From Candidatus Nomurabacteria bacterium (GTDB taxonomy: Bacteria; Patescibacteriota; Saccharimonadia; Saccharimonadales; UBA7683): 64,000 nt of DNA. Shown here in pieces: positions 8,271 to 17,081 of the stretch. Under the pieces are notes generated by a model that searched no databases, had not been told where the DNA came from, and was given only the letters and a program-made list of their open reading frames with translations. Positions within the stretch are counted from its first letter, which is position 1. Each line of letters starts with the position of its first letter. The stretch covers positions 1 through 64,000 of the forward strand of contig JACKGR010000004.1 in NCBI GenBank assembly GCA_020631895.1. Reading direction: 5' to 3'. The position numbers and the translations under genes were made by a program.

Positions 8271-8954
8271 TTATTTCATGAACTGCGACAGCTCGAGAGT
8301 GAACAAATCTTTTAAGGTTTTTGAGTGTTCAGATAGATTTTTGATCTGTTTTAACGACTGTGGTTTATGCTGAACCATCAGCCTGAGCAGTTTTATATCA
8401 TCAGGTTTATAGCGTCCCGATGTCGATGCCTCGAACCCCATATTGTCTGGTGAAAAATTATAACGCTCGTCAGAACTTAACTTTTTACCTTTCACGTCCT
8501 CAGCAGTATTAATCTGTGTTCCCTCAATAAAAAGCAACCTCGAGTAAAACCAAACTTGCATAGCTTCTAGCGGAATTTCAGAGTCGGCTAGCCCAGCTAG
8601 AGTCCCTTTTAGGAGATCATAATAGTCCCGATCCGCCTCATCTTCAATATGCTTATCAATTTGCTTCATGGCCTCGTAGCCAAACATCATCTTTTGCAAA
8701 TCTCCAATAATTCCATCCCAATGTGTATCTAGCCGAGTACTGACTATTCTCGCCAAATCACCCCTGGTATACATAAATGTTATTGTGCTCTCGGAGAACA
8801 GCTCAATGCCACCAGCTAGCTTGCTTTTTGATCTACGAACTCCCTTTACCATCGCCTTAACTTTTCCGATTGGAGTCAAAAATGTGACTATTCTATCGGC
8901 CTCGCCATAATTTGTACGTCTGAGGACTATTGCAGGACTGGTTTGTTGCTTCAT
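8271..8954 (-). CDS. recO: DNA repair protein RecO
   Basis: Mediator of RecF-pathway recombinational repair: binds single-stranded DNA and SSB and helps load RecA. The 227-residue length is usual. The N-terminal OB domain is recognisable (AIVLRRTNYGEADRIVTFLTPIGKVKAMVKGVRRSKSK is the classic start, with the GxG-like ELFS motif after it). No zinc-finger Cys cluster is seen in the C-terminal half. It overlaps the end of the response-regulator gene by four bases (ATGA), so it belongs to that operon. Confidence 0.9.
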   Translation of the reverse strand: MKQQTSPAIVLRRTNYGEADRIVTFLTPIGKVKAMVKGVRRSKSKLAGGIELFSESTITFMYTRGDLARIVSTRLDTHWDGIIGDLQKMMFGYEAMKQIDKHIEDEADRDYYDLLKGTLAGLADSEIPLEAMQVWFYSRLLFIEGTQINTAEDVKGKKLSSDERYNFSPDNMGFEASTSGRYKPDDIKLLRLMVQHKPQSLKQIKNLSEHSKTLKDLFTLELSQFMK

Positions 8955-9352
8955 ATATCCCCCTTGGTAGTTCTTTTTGAAAAATGAAGCTCTACTGCAT
9001 TTACTAAATCTTGAGGCTTTGTACTTGGTTTATACAAATACTTGACTACACCATATTGGCCCCAGCGTTTATGATCCATTCCAAAATCACTTTCCGATAC
9101 GGCGCTCAAAATTACCACAGGCGTCAGTCTTGTATCGTTATATGAGGCTAACTCATGTAAAAGTTCAACCCCACTATGGGTATCTAAAAATATATCTAAA
9201 ATAATCAAATCTACCGATCGTGAATCAAGAATCTTCAAAGCCGCTCCTGCAGACTCGGCATATTCCATAGAAACATCCTTGAGTCTCTCGAGAGCTTGCC
9301 CGTAAAGCTCTCTTAACCAAGCATCGTCTTCTACCAGTAATATTGATATCAT
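8951..9352 (-). CDS. Single-domain response regulator (CheY-like)
   Basis: A 133-residue receiver domain with no output domain. The acidic pocket (VEDD near the start), the phospho-acceptor Asp in LIILDIFLD, the conserved Ser after strand 4 (VILSA) and the Lys in YLYKPS are present. It overlaps the histidine kinase gene by four bases upstream and recO by four bases downstream, so the kinase is its likely partner. It would act by protein contact rather than DNA binding. Confidence 0.9.
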   Translation of the reverse strand: MISILLVEDDAWLRELYGQALERLKDVSMEYAESAGAALKILDSRSVDLIILDIFLDTHSGVELLHELASYNDTRLTPVVILSAVSESDFGMDHKRWGQYGVVKYLYKPSTKPQDLVNAVELHFSKRTTKGDI

Positions 9353-10065
9353 AGCTCAAACAAACTTAATTGATGTGACAGCTGTAAGTTAACCAAAAAG
9401 CTAGTCCCATTTCGACGCCGAGATAAATCCAGAGTTCCATTCATCGCTTCAGTCAATTGGCGGGCAATATAAAGTCCAAGACCAGTCGTAGAAGCCCATT
9501 GTGGAACCGGTCTCTGCACTCTGCCAAATTGAGAGAACAACTTTTTAAGTTCAGATTTTTTGATACCTGCTCCGTAATCTTTAACTACAAGTTGTGCCTT
9601 GCCACTTCTGCATCTAGCCTCCATTTCAATAGTTGATTCAGGATTGGAATATTTTATAGCATTATCAAGAAGGTTAAAAAGCACAGCGTGGAGGCAACCC
9701 CTATCGGCAATTATTGTGGATTTTTGTTTACTCCTAACAGCCAGTAGTTGAGCCTGTTTTTTTGCATGTGGCTCGAGCTCGTGAGCGACCTCATCCATTA
9801 TAAGTTCGGCATTAATCGGTTCAAAGTGAAGCTCAAGCATTTCCTGCTCGAGTTCGTAACCTCTCAAAATGCTATCTACCAAACCGATTAATCGATCAGA
9901 AGAAAACTGTATTCTCTGTACATACTGCTGAAACTGTCTACTAGCAAGCGTAGGTTCTTGTAGCTCTGCTGATAATCCACTAATTAAGGTAAGAGGAGTT
10001 TTTAATTCATGCGCAATCCCAGCAAGCAACTGCTGTGAATGTCTAGTTATACCCTCGTCACGCAT
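9349..10065 (-). CDS. Cytosolic histidine kinase
   Basis: A 238-residue kinase core without membrane or sensor domains. The H box (GIAHELKTPLTLI) begins at about residue 16, followed by a dimerisation helix pair and an ATPase domain with N box (LFNLLDNAIKYS), G1 (DYGAGI) and G2 (TTGLGLYIA). With the overlapping response regulator it forms a compact two-component pair. What it senses cannot be read from the sequence; another protein may provide the input. Confidence 0.9.
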   Translation of the reverse strand: MRDEGITRHSQQLLAGIAHELKTPLTLISGLSAELQEPTLASRQFQQYVQRIQFSSDRLIGLVDSILRGYELEQEMLELHFEPINAELIMDEVAHELEPHAKKQAQLLAVRSKQKSTIIADRGCLHAVLFNLLDNAIKYSNPESTIEMEARCRSGKAQLVVKDYGAGIKKSELKKLFSQFGRVQRPVPQWASTTGLGLYIARQLTEAMNGTLDLSRRRNGTSFLVNLQLSHQLSLFEL

Positions 10066-10167
10066 TCTTTTACCTCCAGAATCTAATGGTAGTATAACCG
10101 AGATTCTACGTTTAGCGCGAGCATGAGCATAAACATTGTTGTAATAATGTAATGCTTGAGAGACAGG

Positions 10168-10803
10168 CTAAGGGACAAAAGTTAGTTGCTTTAATACAGA
10201 TTCAAAATCAGCAGCAAAATCTTTATTCTCAGTCCACACTTTTAAGGTCTTGTCTCTTAGCGGGAATATAACCATTGTTCCTTGTTGATCTTTTTTAAGC
10301 AGTCCATCAAGCCGAGTTCCTGTAGTGCCGGATACGGTAATGGATACTGCTTTTAAATCGCCTTTTTTAACTTCAGCATCGTATGATTTTATCTCGCTGG
10401 CAAATTTTTTGGTTGATACATTCATCCTAAGCGCGTAATTCACTCCTTTAGACGGCACGTAGTCCGGATGCCCATAATAATCAATACTACTGCCGGTGTC
10501 AGTTACAAAACTACTCCAAGTTTTAGGAAAAGTTAATTTTACAGATCCATAAATTGATGGACTTGTGTAGGTTTTATTTGGAATCTTTTCACGCTCAGCA
10601 AAATCTTTATCAAGCTTTTCTCTTTGCTCAGTTTCTGCAATCTCAACTGCGTTACTAATTTTTTGATTAACATTATCCCTTTGATCAACAAAATTTGTGT
10701 AATAAACATAAGTAGATATAGCAAAACCCACCATTACTAAGGCCGATAAAACTAACGGAATTAAGAGCGGATTAATTAATCCTTTGTTGTTTAACTTAAC
10801 CAT
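10168..10803 (-). CDS. Membrane-anchored extracytoplasmic hypothetical protein
   Basis: A 211-residue protein, with one hydrophobic segment near the N-terminus (after the short KLNNKG start, about residues 8-30), then a charged linker and an external domain. The NNKGLINPLLIPLVL start resembles prepilin-like N-termini with a G before the hydrophobic stretch, but the usual E at +5 is absent. I chose the ATG at 10803 rather than the GTG two codons earlier because a TTTACA-17-TACAGT promoter ends seven bases before it. Confidence 0.65.
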   Translation of the reverse strand: MVKLNNKGLINPLLIPLVLSALVMVGFAISTYVYYTNFVDQRDNVNQKISNAVEIAETEQREKLDKDFAEREKIPNKTYTSPSIYGSVKLTFPKTWSSFVTDTGSSIDYYGHPDYVPSKGVNYALRMNVSTKKFASEIKSYDAEVKKGDLKAVSITVSGTTGTRLDGLLKKDQQGTMVIFPLRDKTLKVWTENKDFAADFESVLKQLTFVP

Positions 10804-10810
10804 TAACACT

Positions 10811-10839
10811 ACTGTAACTGCCTATCAATATTTTGTAAA
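10811..10839 (-). promoter_or_regulatory. Promoter for the 10803 gene, leaderless type
   Basis: TTTACA, 17 bases, TACAGT, then seven bases to the ATG, placing the transcript start at or next to the start codon. Confidence 0.6.
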
Positions 10840-10844
10840 TACCC

Positions 10845-11126
10845 TCATACAAGTCTTCTTGGACTTGTATAAGTGATCGAGGTTGGTTTCCCGTCCTTTC
10901 CTATTGTTGATTCGACCAGGCCCCCGTCTTTTGTTACTAATGCCGAAACCCCATCTCTTCTAATTACGTGGGCTGTGCCATGTACTCCAATCTGAAGAGC
11001 ATGGACGGGAGTAAAATGCTCACCACTAGCAGAAACAGAGTCTCCGCTAGGATCAGTCAAATCAACCCTGGCATCTGGTAACGATGCAAGTATTTCACCA
11101 GGTGTTGGATTATTAGGGCTTTTCAT
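10845..11126 (-). CDS. Small hypothetical protein
   Basis: A 93-residue soluble protein of unknown family. The N-terminus is Pro/Ser/Asp-rich and likely flexible; the C-terminal 50 residues look like short beta strands (ALVTKDGGLVESTIGKDGKP). It overlaps the end of the 490-residue zincin gene by four bases (ATGA), so it is translated with it and may be its partner or inhibitor (inference from position). Confidence 0.6.
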   Translation of the reverse strand: MKSPNNPTPGEILASLPDARVDLTDPSGDSVSASGEHFTPVHALQIGVHGTAHVIRRDGVSALVTKDGGLVESTIGKDGKPTSITYTSPRRLV

Positions 11127-12595
11127 GCAGCCTCCTTCAAATCAACTGTGATTATACCAAGAGCTACAGCTCGTTCTCGAATTTTTGCTGTCCCAGCCTT
11201 TGATAATCTTGACCTATACCCAAGAACACTATCCCTAAAACTCTCTACTCCTATAGATTCTACGACTTTTTCTATCATCTCATCAATTCTCATTTCGGCA
11301 TCACTGCGCTGGTTTTCATCAAGAGAATTATAAAGCTGGTTGACAACACCATCATACCCTCCGATTTGATCAAACACATTTCGTACAACGGCACTCGATT
11401 GATTACTGTAATAAGCTTCAGGTACGGCCAATGTAACATCCACCAACATATCAATTCCTACTGCTAGGCCTAGCGCACTATAAACTTGCTCGGCAGAACC
11501 TCCGTTAGGTAATCCAGCCATCGTTTTAGTTATATCAAAACCAGTTGCCAGCCGGATATCTTGAAAAAGCGACTTAATATCTTGATAGCCCAGCTTTTCG
11601 CCGCTAAAGAATTCAGCACGTCTCTCCTCGATGTTTACACCAAGTAAATTATCTAATCTTAAATCACTCTGGGTATGAACATACTCGTGATTCAAAATAG
11701 CTACGTCTTGAACAAAATCGTCATCTGTATAATGATTCGCACGGTGTTCAATATCATCGCTATAAGCAATTTTTTCGGCGGTATCAGCGCTCATACATAA
11801 ATACGTTACGCCATTTAAAGTTGACACAAAAGCCATATAGTTTTCATCACCTCCATCGAACTCTTGAGAGAACTCTTTGCCCCGTTTTAGCAAGCCTTTT
11901 TCCCACGTATCTTTATTGTCCCACTCGTCTGAAGCCTGTCTTGCCAGCTCAACTTTTTGGTCATAAGTTTTATCTTCATCGCTCCAAACTGGAAAGTCAT
12001 AACCAGAATCAAATCCGTAGACCATAAGGTCATCCTGCGCTTTTGATAATACAACTAACTCAAAGGGTTTTTCTGTCTCTTCCGTGATACCTAATTTGTC
12101 ACGAACCGTACCTAACAAATCGTCTCTTCTGATACGTTCATTTAAGGCGTCAGTCAGTTCTTCTGAGCGATACTTCTCTAAAACCGCAATTTTATGATCA
12201 TCACTGAATGGTCCATTAGCTTCTTGCTTCATTTCCATTACTACGTCCTCAAAATGTTCATCGACGTAATCCTGAGCTATCAGCAAAGTGGCATCCGCTA
12301 AAAATTCAAACAGCTCTGGTTGCGTACGTGGGTTCTGCCCCGATTTCTCTGCTTTAACCATCTTTGAACCTAGGCTAAATAGTAGCATCGATCGCGCGCT
12401 ACCGTGGTCACCTTCATAAAATTCTGGCTTTATTCCAAATTCACTACCTAATATGCCTGCAGCTTTTTGTATTTCAGGGTCACCAAGCACCTCCAGCCCA
12501 GTACGCTCAGACAAAGAATTAAAGTGTTCATGAATATCAAAATCAGGAACTTCTTGATTTTCTGCTGATGGTTTGAGTTGTTCTGTGTTTTTCAT
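11123..12595 (-). CDS. Predicted zinc metalloprotease-like protein (HEYVH)
   Basis: A 490-residue protein without signal peptide or membrane segments. It carries an HExxH zinc site, H303-E304-Y-V-H307, inside a hydrophobic helix start (VAILNHEYVHTQS). Acidic residues that could be the third ligand follow about 15-20 residues later (NIEERRAEFF, E323/E324/E328), which would fit a gluzincin. The rest is helical and acidic and not recognised. The gene has its own promoter and overlaps a 93-residue ORF. Catalytic activity is inferred from the motif only. Confidence 0.6.
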   Translation of the reverse strand: MKNTEQLKPSAENQEVPDFDIHEHFNSLSERTGLEVLGDPEIQKAAGILGSEFGIKPEFYEGDHGSARSMLLFSLGSKMVKAEKSGQNPRTQPELFEFLADATLLIAQDYVDEHFEDVVMEMKQEANGPFSDDHKIAVLEKYRSEELTDALNERIRRDDLLGTVRDKLGITEETEKPFELVVLSKAQDDLMVYGFDSGYDFPVWSDEDKTYDQKVELARQASDEWDNKDTWEKGLLKRGKEFSQEFDGGDENYMAFVSTLNGVTYLCMSADTAEKIAYSDDIEHRANHYTDDDFVQDVAILNHEYVHTQSDLRLDNLLGVNIEERRAEFFSGEKLGYQDIKSLFQDIRLATGFDITKTMAGLPNGGSAEQVYSALGLAVGIDMLVDVTLAVPEAYYSNQSSAVVRNVFDQIGGYDGVVNQLYNSLDENQRSDAEMRIDEMIEKVVESIGVESFRDSVLGYRSRLSKAGTAKIRERAVALGIITVDLKEAA

Positions 12596-12621
12596 TTTTT
12601 ATTTTAAAAATCCTATACTTG

Positions 12622-12650
12622 AATATAGCACATTTTTGCTAGTTTTGCAA
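12622..12650 (-). promoter_or_regulatory. Promoter of the zincin-like gene
   Basis: TTGCAA, 17 bases, TATATT, followed by an A-rich leader to the ATG at 12595. The arrangement is very like the promoter at 6187-6215. Confidence 0.65.
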
Positions 12651-12661
12651 GATAGTTGTAA

Positions 12662-13162
12662 CTAGTATATATAGAGGTGCATTGCGTCGACGGTTTTATG
12701 GATTTTTTTATTAGGTATTTCAAACGAGTAACTAACTAGCCTTGTCTTTGGTTTTAGATCTCTAGTCAATTTTAAATTGAGTCTTTCCATATATTTATCT
12801 AGAAGAAATACAAACACACCTTTTGTTTCAGGTGGAATAGTTTCATCCCAAAAATTCTTCATTTTTATAGTTACAAATTTACGATATTTCCAAGTCCTGA
12901 TTTTGGCAATTATATAGATGTATGGGTTAATCTCGTAACCGATCCCTCTTATACCTAATTTAGCAGCTTGAATTAATACTGCTCCATCTCCACAACCTAA
13001 GTCGACAAGTAATTCGCCTTTTTTAAGATTAAGGAGCTTGATTGCTTGAAGCGCCTGTCTTTGTCTTGTCGGTAAGTAAGGTGCACCAAAAAATAGTACG
13101 AGCGAAAATGGCAGGACAATAATAAATGCAACTAGCCAAATCATAATTATATCTTTAAGCAA
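12662..13162 (-). CDS. Membrane-anchored class I SAM methyltransferase
   Basis: A 166-residue protein with an N-terminal hydrophobic helix (about residues 6-30) followed by a methyltransferase core. Motif I is clear (LLVDLGCGDGAVLIQAA, then GYEIN as the acidic loop of motif II). The anchor plus short core resembles the FAM173-type protein lysine methyltransferases, but the substrate cannot be told. It overlaps the xseB stop by eight bases and ends the xseA-xseB operon. Confidence 0.75.
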   Translation of the reverse strand: MLKDIIMIWLVAFIIVLPFSLVLFFGAPYLPTRQRQALQAIKLLNLKKGELLVDLGCGDGAVLIQAAKLGIRGIGYEINPYIYIIAKIRTWKYRKFVTIKMKNFWDETIPPETKGVFVFLLDKYMERLNLKLTRDLKPKTRLVSYSFEIPNKKIHKTVDAMHLYIY

Positions 13163-13352
13163 ACTTCTTTTTTATAACTTCAACTTTATTCTTAGCCTTA
13201 TTCAATTCATTTTCAAGCTCCGAGGCTATTTGGCCGGCTCGCTCATATTTATCCAGGGCTGATTCTACGGTTACCTCATTAGACTCAAACCAAGTTAAAA
13301 GATCTTCGAGTTCCTGAATTTTTTCTTCAACGCTTTTTTTATTAACTGACAT
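13155..13352 (-). CDS. xseB: Exodeoxyribonuclease VII small subunit
   Basis: A 65-residue two-helix protein with the XseB signature (FEE-like EEKIQELEDLLTWFES and LDKYERAGQIASELENEL). It assembles on XseA to form exonuclease VII, which degrades single-stranded DNA. It overlaps the end of xseA by eleven bases. Confidence 0.9.
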   Translation of the reverse strand: MSVNKKSVEEKIQELEDLLTWFESNEVTVESALDKYERAGQIASELENELNKAKNKVEVIKKKFA

Positions 13353-14454
13353 CTAATACCTCCGTGATAATAATTCCATCTGATACTTCAACACTTAATC
13401 TATCTTTAATTGTAACATCGCGCGTACTTCTTACTATTACTGAATTTGTCCTGGCAATCGAATAGCCACGCTTAAGTGCCAGCGCGGGATCTAGTTGGAC
13501 TAATGTCCGTTTAAGAGCCAGGAGTTCGGTCTGTTTTAACTGCACAAGCCTGTTAACCGATTCTTCTATGGTTAAGAATATACTGCGTGAATCTTCTGAA
13601 ATATTGGATAATAAATCCATTAATACACCCTCGATTGCTATCGCTGATTTGCTTGCTTGTTCTATGATACTTTTTTTGTCTGGCACCAAGAGTTCTGCTG
13701 CATTACTCGGTGTAGCCGCCCTTAGATCTGATGCGAGATCTGCCAAGCTAGTATCAACCTCGTGTCCCACACCAACTATCGTCGGCGTTCTACTTAGAGC
13801 AATTGCCCTAACAACGTCCTCGTGATTAAATCCGGCTAAATCATCTAGACTTCCACCACCACGAATTACTGCGATTACATCGACTGGATCACTTAGCTCA
13901 TTTAAGTGTCTCAGCGAAGCTACAATCTGGCCCGGGGAGTCTGCACCCTGAACATTAACATCAGCAAGTACAATGTCGAGCCCTCCCCATCTATTACTCA
14001 GTATCTTAATAAAATCTTTATATCCTGCAGCACTCGAGGAGCTAACAACTCCAATCCTCTTAGGATATTTTGGAATCGGTCTCTTTCTTGATTCATCAAA
14101 CAAACCTTCCGCCTCTAGTCTCTTTTTTAAAAGTTCGAATGATTTTTTTAAACTACCCTCTCCAACCGGGACAACTTCTTTAACTGTTAGGCTAAATTTA
14201 CCCCATTTTGTCAGCTTTGGCTGTGCCAAGACTCTAATCTTCATACCATCTTCAATTGGATACTTCAGCTGAAATAACATCATAAAGCAGCCTAGCGTAC
14301 TAGATTCATCTTTAATATCAAAAAAAATATACTTATTTTGATTTACTTTAAATGACGAAACCTCACCCTCAATTAATATCAGAGGGCTCGCCTGCTCTAG
14401 CGCCAAGTTAATCAAATCGATTGCTTCGCTTACACCTAAAACTATGTCATCCAT
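13342..14454 (-). CDS. xseA: Exodeoxyribonuclease VII large subunit
   Basis: Catalytic subunit of exonuclease VII. The 370-residue protein has the N-terminal OB domain (LILIEGEVSSFKVNQNKYIFFDIKD) and the nuclease domain with RIGVVSSSSAAGYKDF, VIRGGGSLDDLAGFN and IVGVGHEVDTSLADLASDLRAATPSNAAEL. It is shorter than the roughly 450 residues of E. coli XseA because the coiled-coil arm that holds XseB subunits is reduced. It starts two bases after the stop of the flippase-like gene. Confidence 0.93.
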   Translation of the reverse strand: MDDIVLGVSEAIDLINLALEQASPLILIEGEVSSFKVNQNKYIFFDIKDESSTLGCFMMLFQLKYPIEDGMKIRVLAQPKLTKWGKFSLTVKEVVPVGEGSLKKSFELLKKRLEAEGLFDESRKRPIPKYPKRIGVVSSSSAAGYKDFIKILSNRWGGLDIVLADVNVQGADSPGQIVASLRHLNELSDPVDVIAVIRGGGSLDDLAGFNHEDVVRAIALSRTPTIVGVGHEVDTSLADLASDLRAATPSNAAELLVPDKKSIIEQASKSAIAIEGVLMDLLSNISEDSRSIFLTIEESVNRLVQLKQTELLALKRTLVQLDPALALKRGYSIARTNSVIVRSTRDVTIKDRLSVEVSDGIIITEVLDVS

Positions 14455-14457
14455 AAT

Positions 14458-15486
14458 TTAACCTAGCTTATCTATCGCTTTGTGATAAAAATAATATCCA
14501 ACCGGTAGGCTAAGAGCCATATTGATGACTCTATACATCACAGTTACAGATATAGCTAGTCCAGCTGGCACGCCGGCTGAAATTAGAACAGCTGTCATAA
14601 GACCCTCATAAACACCTATGCCTCCGGGCAAGACTGCAATCAATCCCGCAAAATTGGCTAGGGCATATGCAATAATAACTGCGCCTGGATTAACAAATTG
14701 ACCATATGCAATATAAACAACATAAATAGTAGCTAATTCAGTCACGTTGGCCAATATCGAGTAGAAGAACGGACTCTTCATTGCAGGAAATTTCTCTTTT
14801 AGTAGTAAATAATTGTCATGCGTTTCGTTAAACACCTTCTCTACTCTTTTGAGGTTAATAGTCTCAGGATGCTTAGGCCTTATGACATGAATCAGCTTAT
14901 TTACGTAGATTGTAAGGGTCTGAGTAAAACTGTGTATTCTTTTTTTATTGCTTATAACGTACATCCCAACAACAATCACAAAAACTGTCAGAAACGCCAA
15001 AGAACACGTAATGAGAATCGTCATATTACTAGCACTGCCGCCTAGCGCCAACATAAATAATCCGATGAACAGTAGGATGACAAAACTCGCAAAAGTTAAA
15101 ATAAACCTAAGAGTTTGAGTCAACGTTGATTGTGAGGTGCTAACACCATAAGGTTTTAGGCGTGCAGTAAAATAACTAAATCCGGATACTCCACCACTCG
15201 GAAAAACATGATTTACAAAATTAAGTTCTAGTGCGATTTTATACATTCGCTTTAGTGGCTGCCTACGTCCTAGCATTCCAAGCAAATCTTGATACATATG
15301 TGCATATGCGGAGTAATTTAATAACTGCAGAGGTATCATTAAAATAAGTGCTATGGCATTAATTTTGGCAAAATCAGACAGTACGCTACCAACATCTTTG
15401 CGAACAAAGTATATAGCAGCTCCAAGCAATACAATTGTTACTGCATTTAAAATTGCCTTCCAGTTTTTTCTGAGAAAATTCTTCAT
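14458..15486 (-). CDS. Flippase-like (UPF0104/MprF N-domain type) membrane protein
   Basis: A 342-residue polytopic protein with about eight membrane helices. It matches the lysylphosphatidylglycerol-synthase transmembrane family: HVFPSGGVSGFSYFTARL in the first half and FAGLIAVLPGGIGVYEGLMTAVL near the end. Members flip or help synthesise polar or glycosylated lipids; no catalytic lysyl-transferase domain is attached here. It heads the xseAB operon and is divergent from the methyltransferase gene at 15557. Confidence 0.8.
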   Translation of the reverse strand: MKNFLRKNWKAILNAVTIVLLGAAIYFVRKDVGSVLSDFAKINAIALILMIPLQLLNYSAYAHMYQDLLGMLGRRQPLKRMYKIALELNFVNHVFPSGGVSGFSYFTARLKPYGVSTSQSTLTQTLRFILTFASFVILLFIGLFMLALGGSASNMTILITCSLAFLTVFVIVVGMYVISNKKRIHSFTQTLTIYVNKLIHVIRPKHPETINLKRVEKVFNETHDNYLLLKEKFPAMKSPFFYSILANVTELATIYVVYIAYGQFVNPGAVIIAYALANFAGLIAVLPGGIGVYEGLMTAVLISAGVPAGLAISVTVMYRVINMALSLPVGYYFYHKAIDKLG

Positions 15487-15519
15487 ATCAATACGAGTTA
15501 TTATACCTCATATCGAGTC

Positions 15520-15548
15520 TTGCCCTTAGTGCCCAGATAGAAGATACT
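15520..15548 (+). promoter_or_regulatory. Leaderless promoter of the RNA methyltransferase gene
   Basis: TTGCCC, 17 bases, GATACT, then eight bases to the ATG at 15557, so the transcript would begin at the start codon. Confidence 0.65.
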
Positions 15549-15556
15549 ATTACTAC

Positions 15557-16771
15557 ATGCAACTAGCAATTTTAGGACGACAACCGAAGCTATCCATTGC
15601 CGAACTTGAGGCATTATTTGGTGAGGACTCGCTTAAGCAAATCGGAAATGATATTTGTCTAATCAACTCAGACACTGAACTACCCCAAAAAAGGTTAGGT
15701 GGAACAATTAAGTCAGCAAAAATACTAAGCAGACTGGAGAACTCTGATCTAGAGTCTTGTTTTAAATACCTTGAGCAATCAATCCCTGAACATCTTCACT
15801 ACCTACCTGAAGGTAAATTACAACTTGGGGTCAGTATTTACGGAGCCAAAGCCCAAAAAAATTGGATATTAAAACGGATGCTAGCACTCAAGAAGATAAT
15901 CAAAAAACATGGCCGTAGCGTTAGAGTTATTGAGAATAAATCGGAGATTCTCGAGAGCGCTGTTGTTCTATACAACAAACTAACCGGATCACTTGGCTGG
16001 GAATTTTTATTAGTTAAAGATGGTAATGACTACATACTAGCGCAGACAACTGGAGTACAAAACGTTGATGACTACTCAAAGCGAGACTTTGACCGCCCAA
16101 ACCGAGATGCATTTAACGGCATGCTGCCTCCAAAGTTAGCCCAAATTATGATTAATCTGGCAGTTGGAAGTTCGCAACATCAAAACGCCCCTAATTCCCC
16201 CGATATTTTAGATCCATTCTGCGGTTCTGGTGTAGTTTTACAAGAAGCACTACTTATGGGTTATAAAGCACACGGATCTGATATAAACCAAAAAATGGTT
16301 GATTACACAATCGAAAATCTTAACTGGCTGTCTGAAAATTTTCAAATTTCTAATTCTAAATTTCAAATTGAACAAGCAGATGCTACCTCCTACCAATGGA
16401 CACCAAATCCCAAATATATAGTCTGTGAGACTTTTCTTGGCAAGCCTCTCACATCACTACCACCTTCAAATGAATTGAATCAGATTATAAACGAGGCAAA
16501 CACTGTTGCTGAAAGATTTTTAAAAAATATATCCAGTCAATTATCTCTGGGCTCCAGACTTTGCGTAGCGCTTCCTGCTTGGTACAACGATGTCGAAAAT
16601 TCCAAATTGAAAATTCCAAATTCCAAATATATTCACCTCAAAATGCTTGACCATTTAACAGATATGGGGTACACTCGTATAGATTTAAAACATGCTTCAA
16701 ACGAGGATCTAATCTATCATAGACCAGATCAAATTGTAGCTAGAGAATTAGTAATACTGGAGAAGAAGTAA
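15557..16771 (+). CDS. TRM11/TrmG10-like RNA methyltransferase
   Basis: A 404-residue protein. The N-terminal about 170 residues look like a THUMP-type RNA-binding region (starts MQLAILGRQPKLSIAELEALFG). The C-terminal half is a Rossmann methyltransferase with motif I ILDPFCGSGVVLQEALLMGY and a D-IN acidic loop. The usual DPPY is replaced by ETFLGKP. This suggests modification of a tRNA guanine exocyclic amine, as in the G10 methylase family. Two low-complexity segments rich in N, S, K, F, Q and I are encoded by AAATTCC-like microrepeats. L27 follows four bases after the stop. Confidence 0.8.
   Translation: MQLAILGRQPKLSIAELEALFGEDSLKQIGNDICLINSDTELPQKRLGGTIKSAKILSRLENSDLESCFKYLEQSIPEHLHYLPEGKLQLGVSIYGAKAQKNWILKRMLALKKIIKKHGRSVRVIENKSEILESAVVLYNKLTGSLGWEFLLVKDGNDYILAQTTGVQNVDDYSKRDFDRPNRDAFNGMLPPKLAQIMINLAVGSSQHQNAPNSPDILDPFCGSGVVLQEALLMGYKAHGSDINQKMVDYTIENLNWLSENFQISNSKFQIEQADATSYQWTPNPKYIVCETFLGKPLTSLPPSNELNQIINEANTVAERFLKNISSQLSLGSRLCVALPAWYNDVENSKLKIPNSKYIHLKMLDHLTDMGYTRIDLKHASNEDLIYHRPDQIVARELVILEKK
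16334..16370 (+). repeat. In-frame AAATTC-type microrepeat
   Basis: Tandem degenerate TTTCAAATT / TTCTAAATT units inside the methyltransferase gene, encoding an FQIS-NSKF-QI type stretch. It resembles the expandable microrepeats seen in many CPR genomes. Confidence 0.55.
16595..16628 (+). repeat. Second in-frame AAATTCC microrepeat
   Basis: Four degenerate copies of AAATTCCAAATT-like units in the same gene, encoding the ENSKLKIPNSKY segment. Same unit type and orientation class as the repeat at 16334. Confidence 0.55.
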
Positions 16772-16775
16772 ATAT

Positions 16776-17048
16776 ATGTCACATGTAAAAGCCGGCGGTA
16801 CAAGTAAAAACCTCAAAGACTCCCAAGGTCAACGTCTTGGAGTGAAGCGTTTTGGTGGCCAAGCAGTTCGTGAGGGTGAAGTTATTGTAAGACAAGTCGG
16901 TGCCTCAAAAAGAGCTGGCGAAGGTACTTTTATTAGCAAAAACTTTACAATTCATGCAGCAAAAGATGGTATTGTTGGATTCGAAAAGCGAAAAGTAAGA
17001 ACATTCACCGGTCGCTCAGTCCCCCGCGTCGAAGTAACCGTTAAATAA
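16776..17048 (+). CDS. rpmA: 50S ribosomal protein L27
   Basis: A 90-residue L27 with the conserved body (AGGTSKNLKDSQGQRLGVKRFGGQ, then GEVIVRQVG and the FTIHAAKDGIVGFEK loop). The N-terminus is the ordinary short MSHVKAGG form, without the cleaved extension of Firmicutes. It is co-transcribed with the RNA methyltransferase rather than with rplU, which lies far away at the other end of the window. Confidence 0.96.
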   Translation: MSHVKAGGTSKNLKDSQGQRLGVKRFGGQAVREGEVIVRQVGASKRAGEGTFISKNFTIHAAKDGIVGFEKRKVRTFTGRSVPRVEVTVK

Positions 17049-17081
17049 TAATATTGGTTGTTAAAATAAATACTAAGATGT

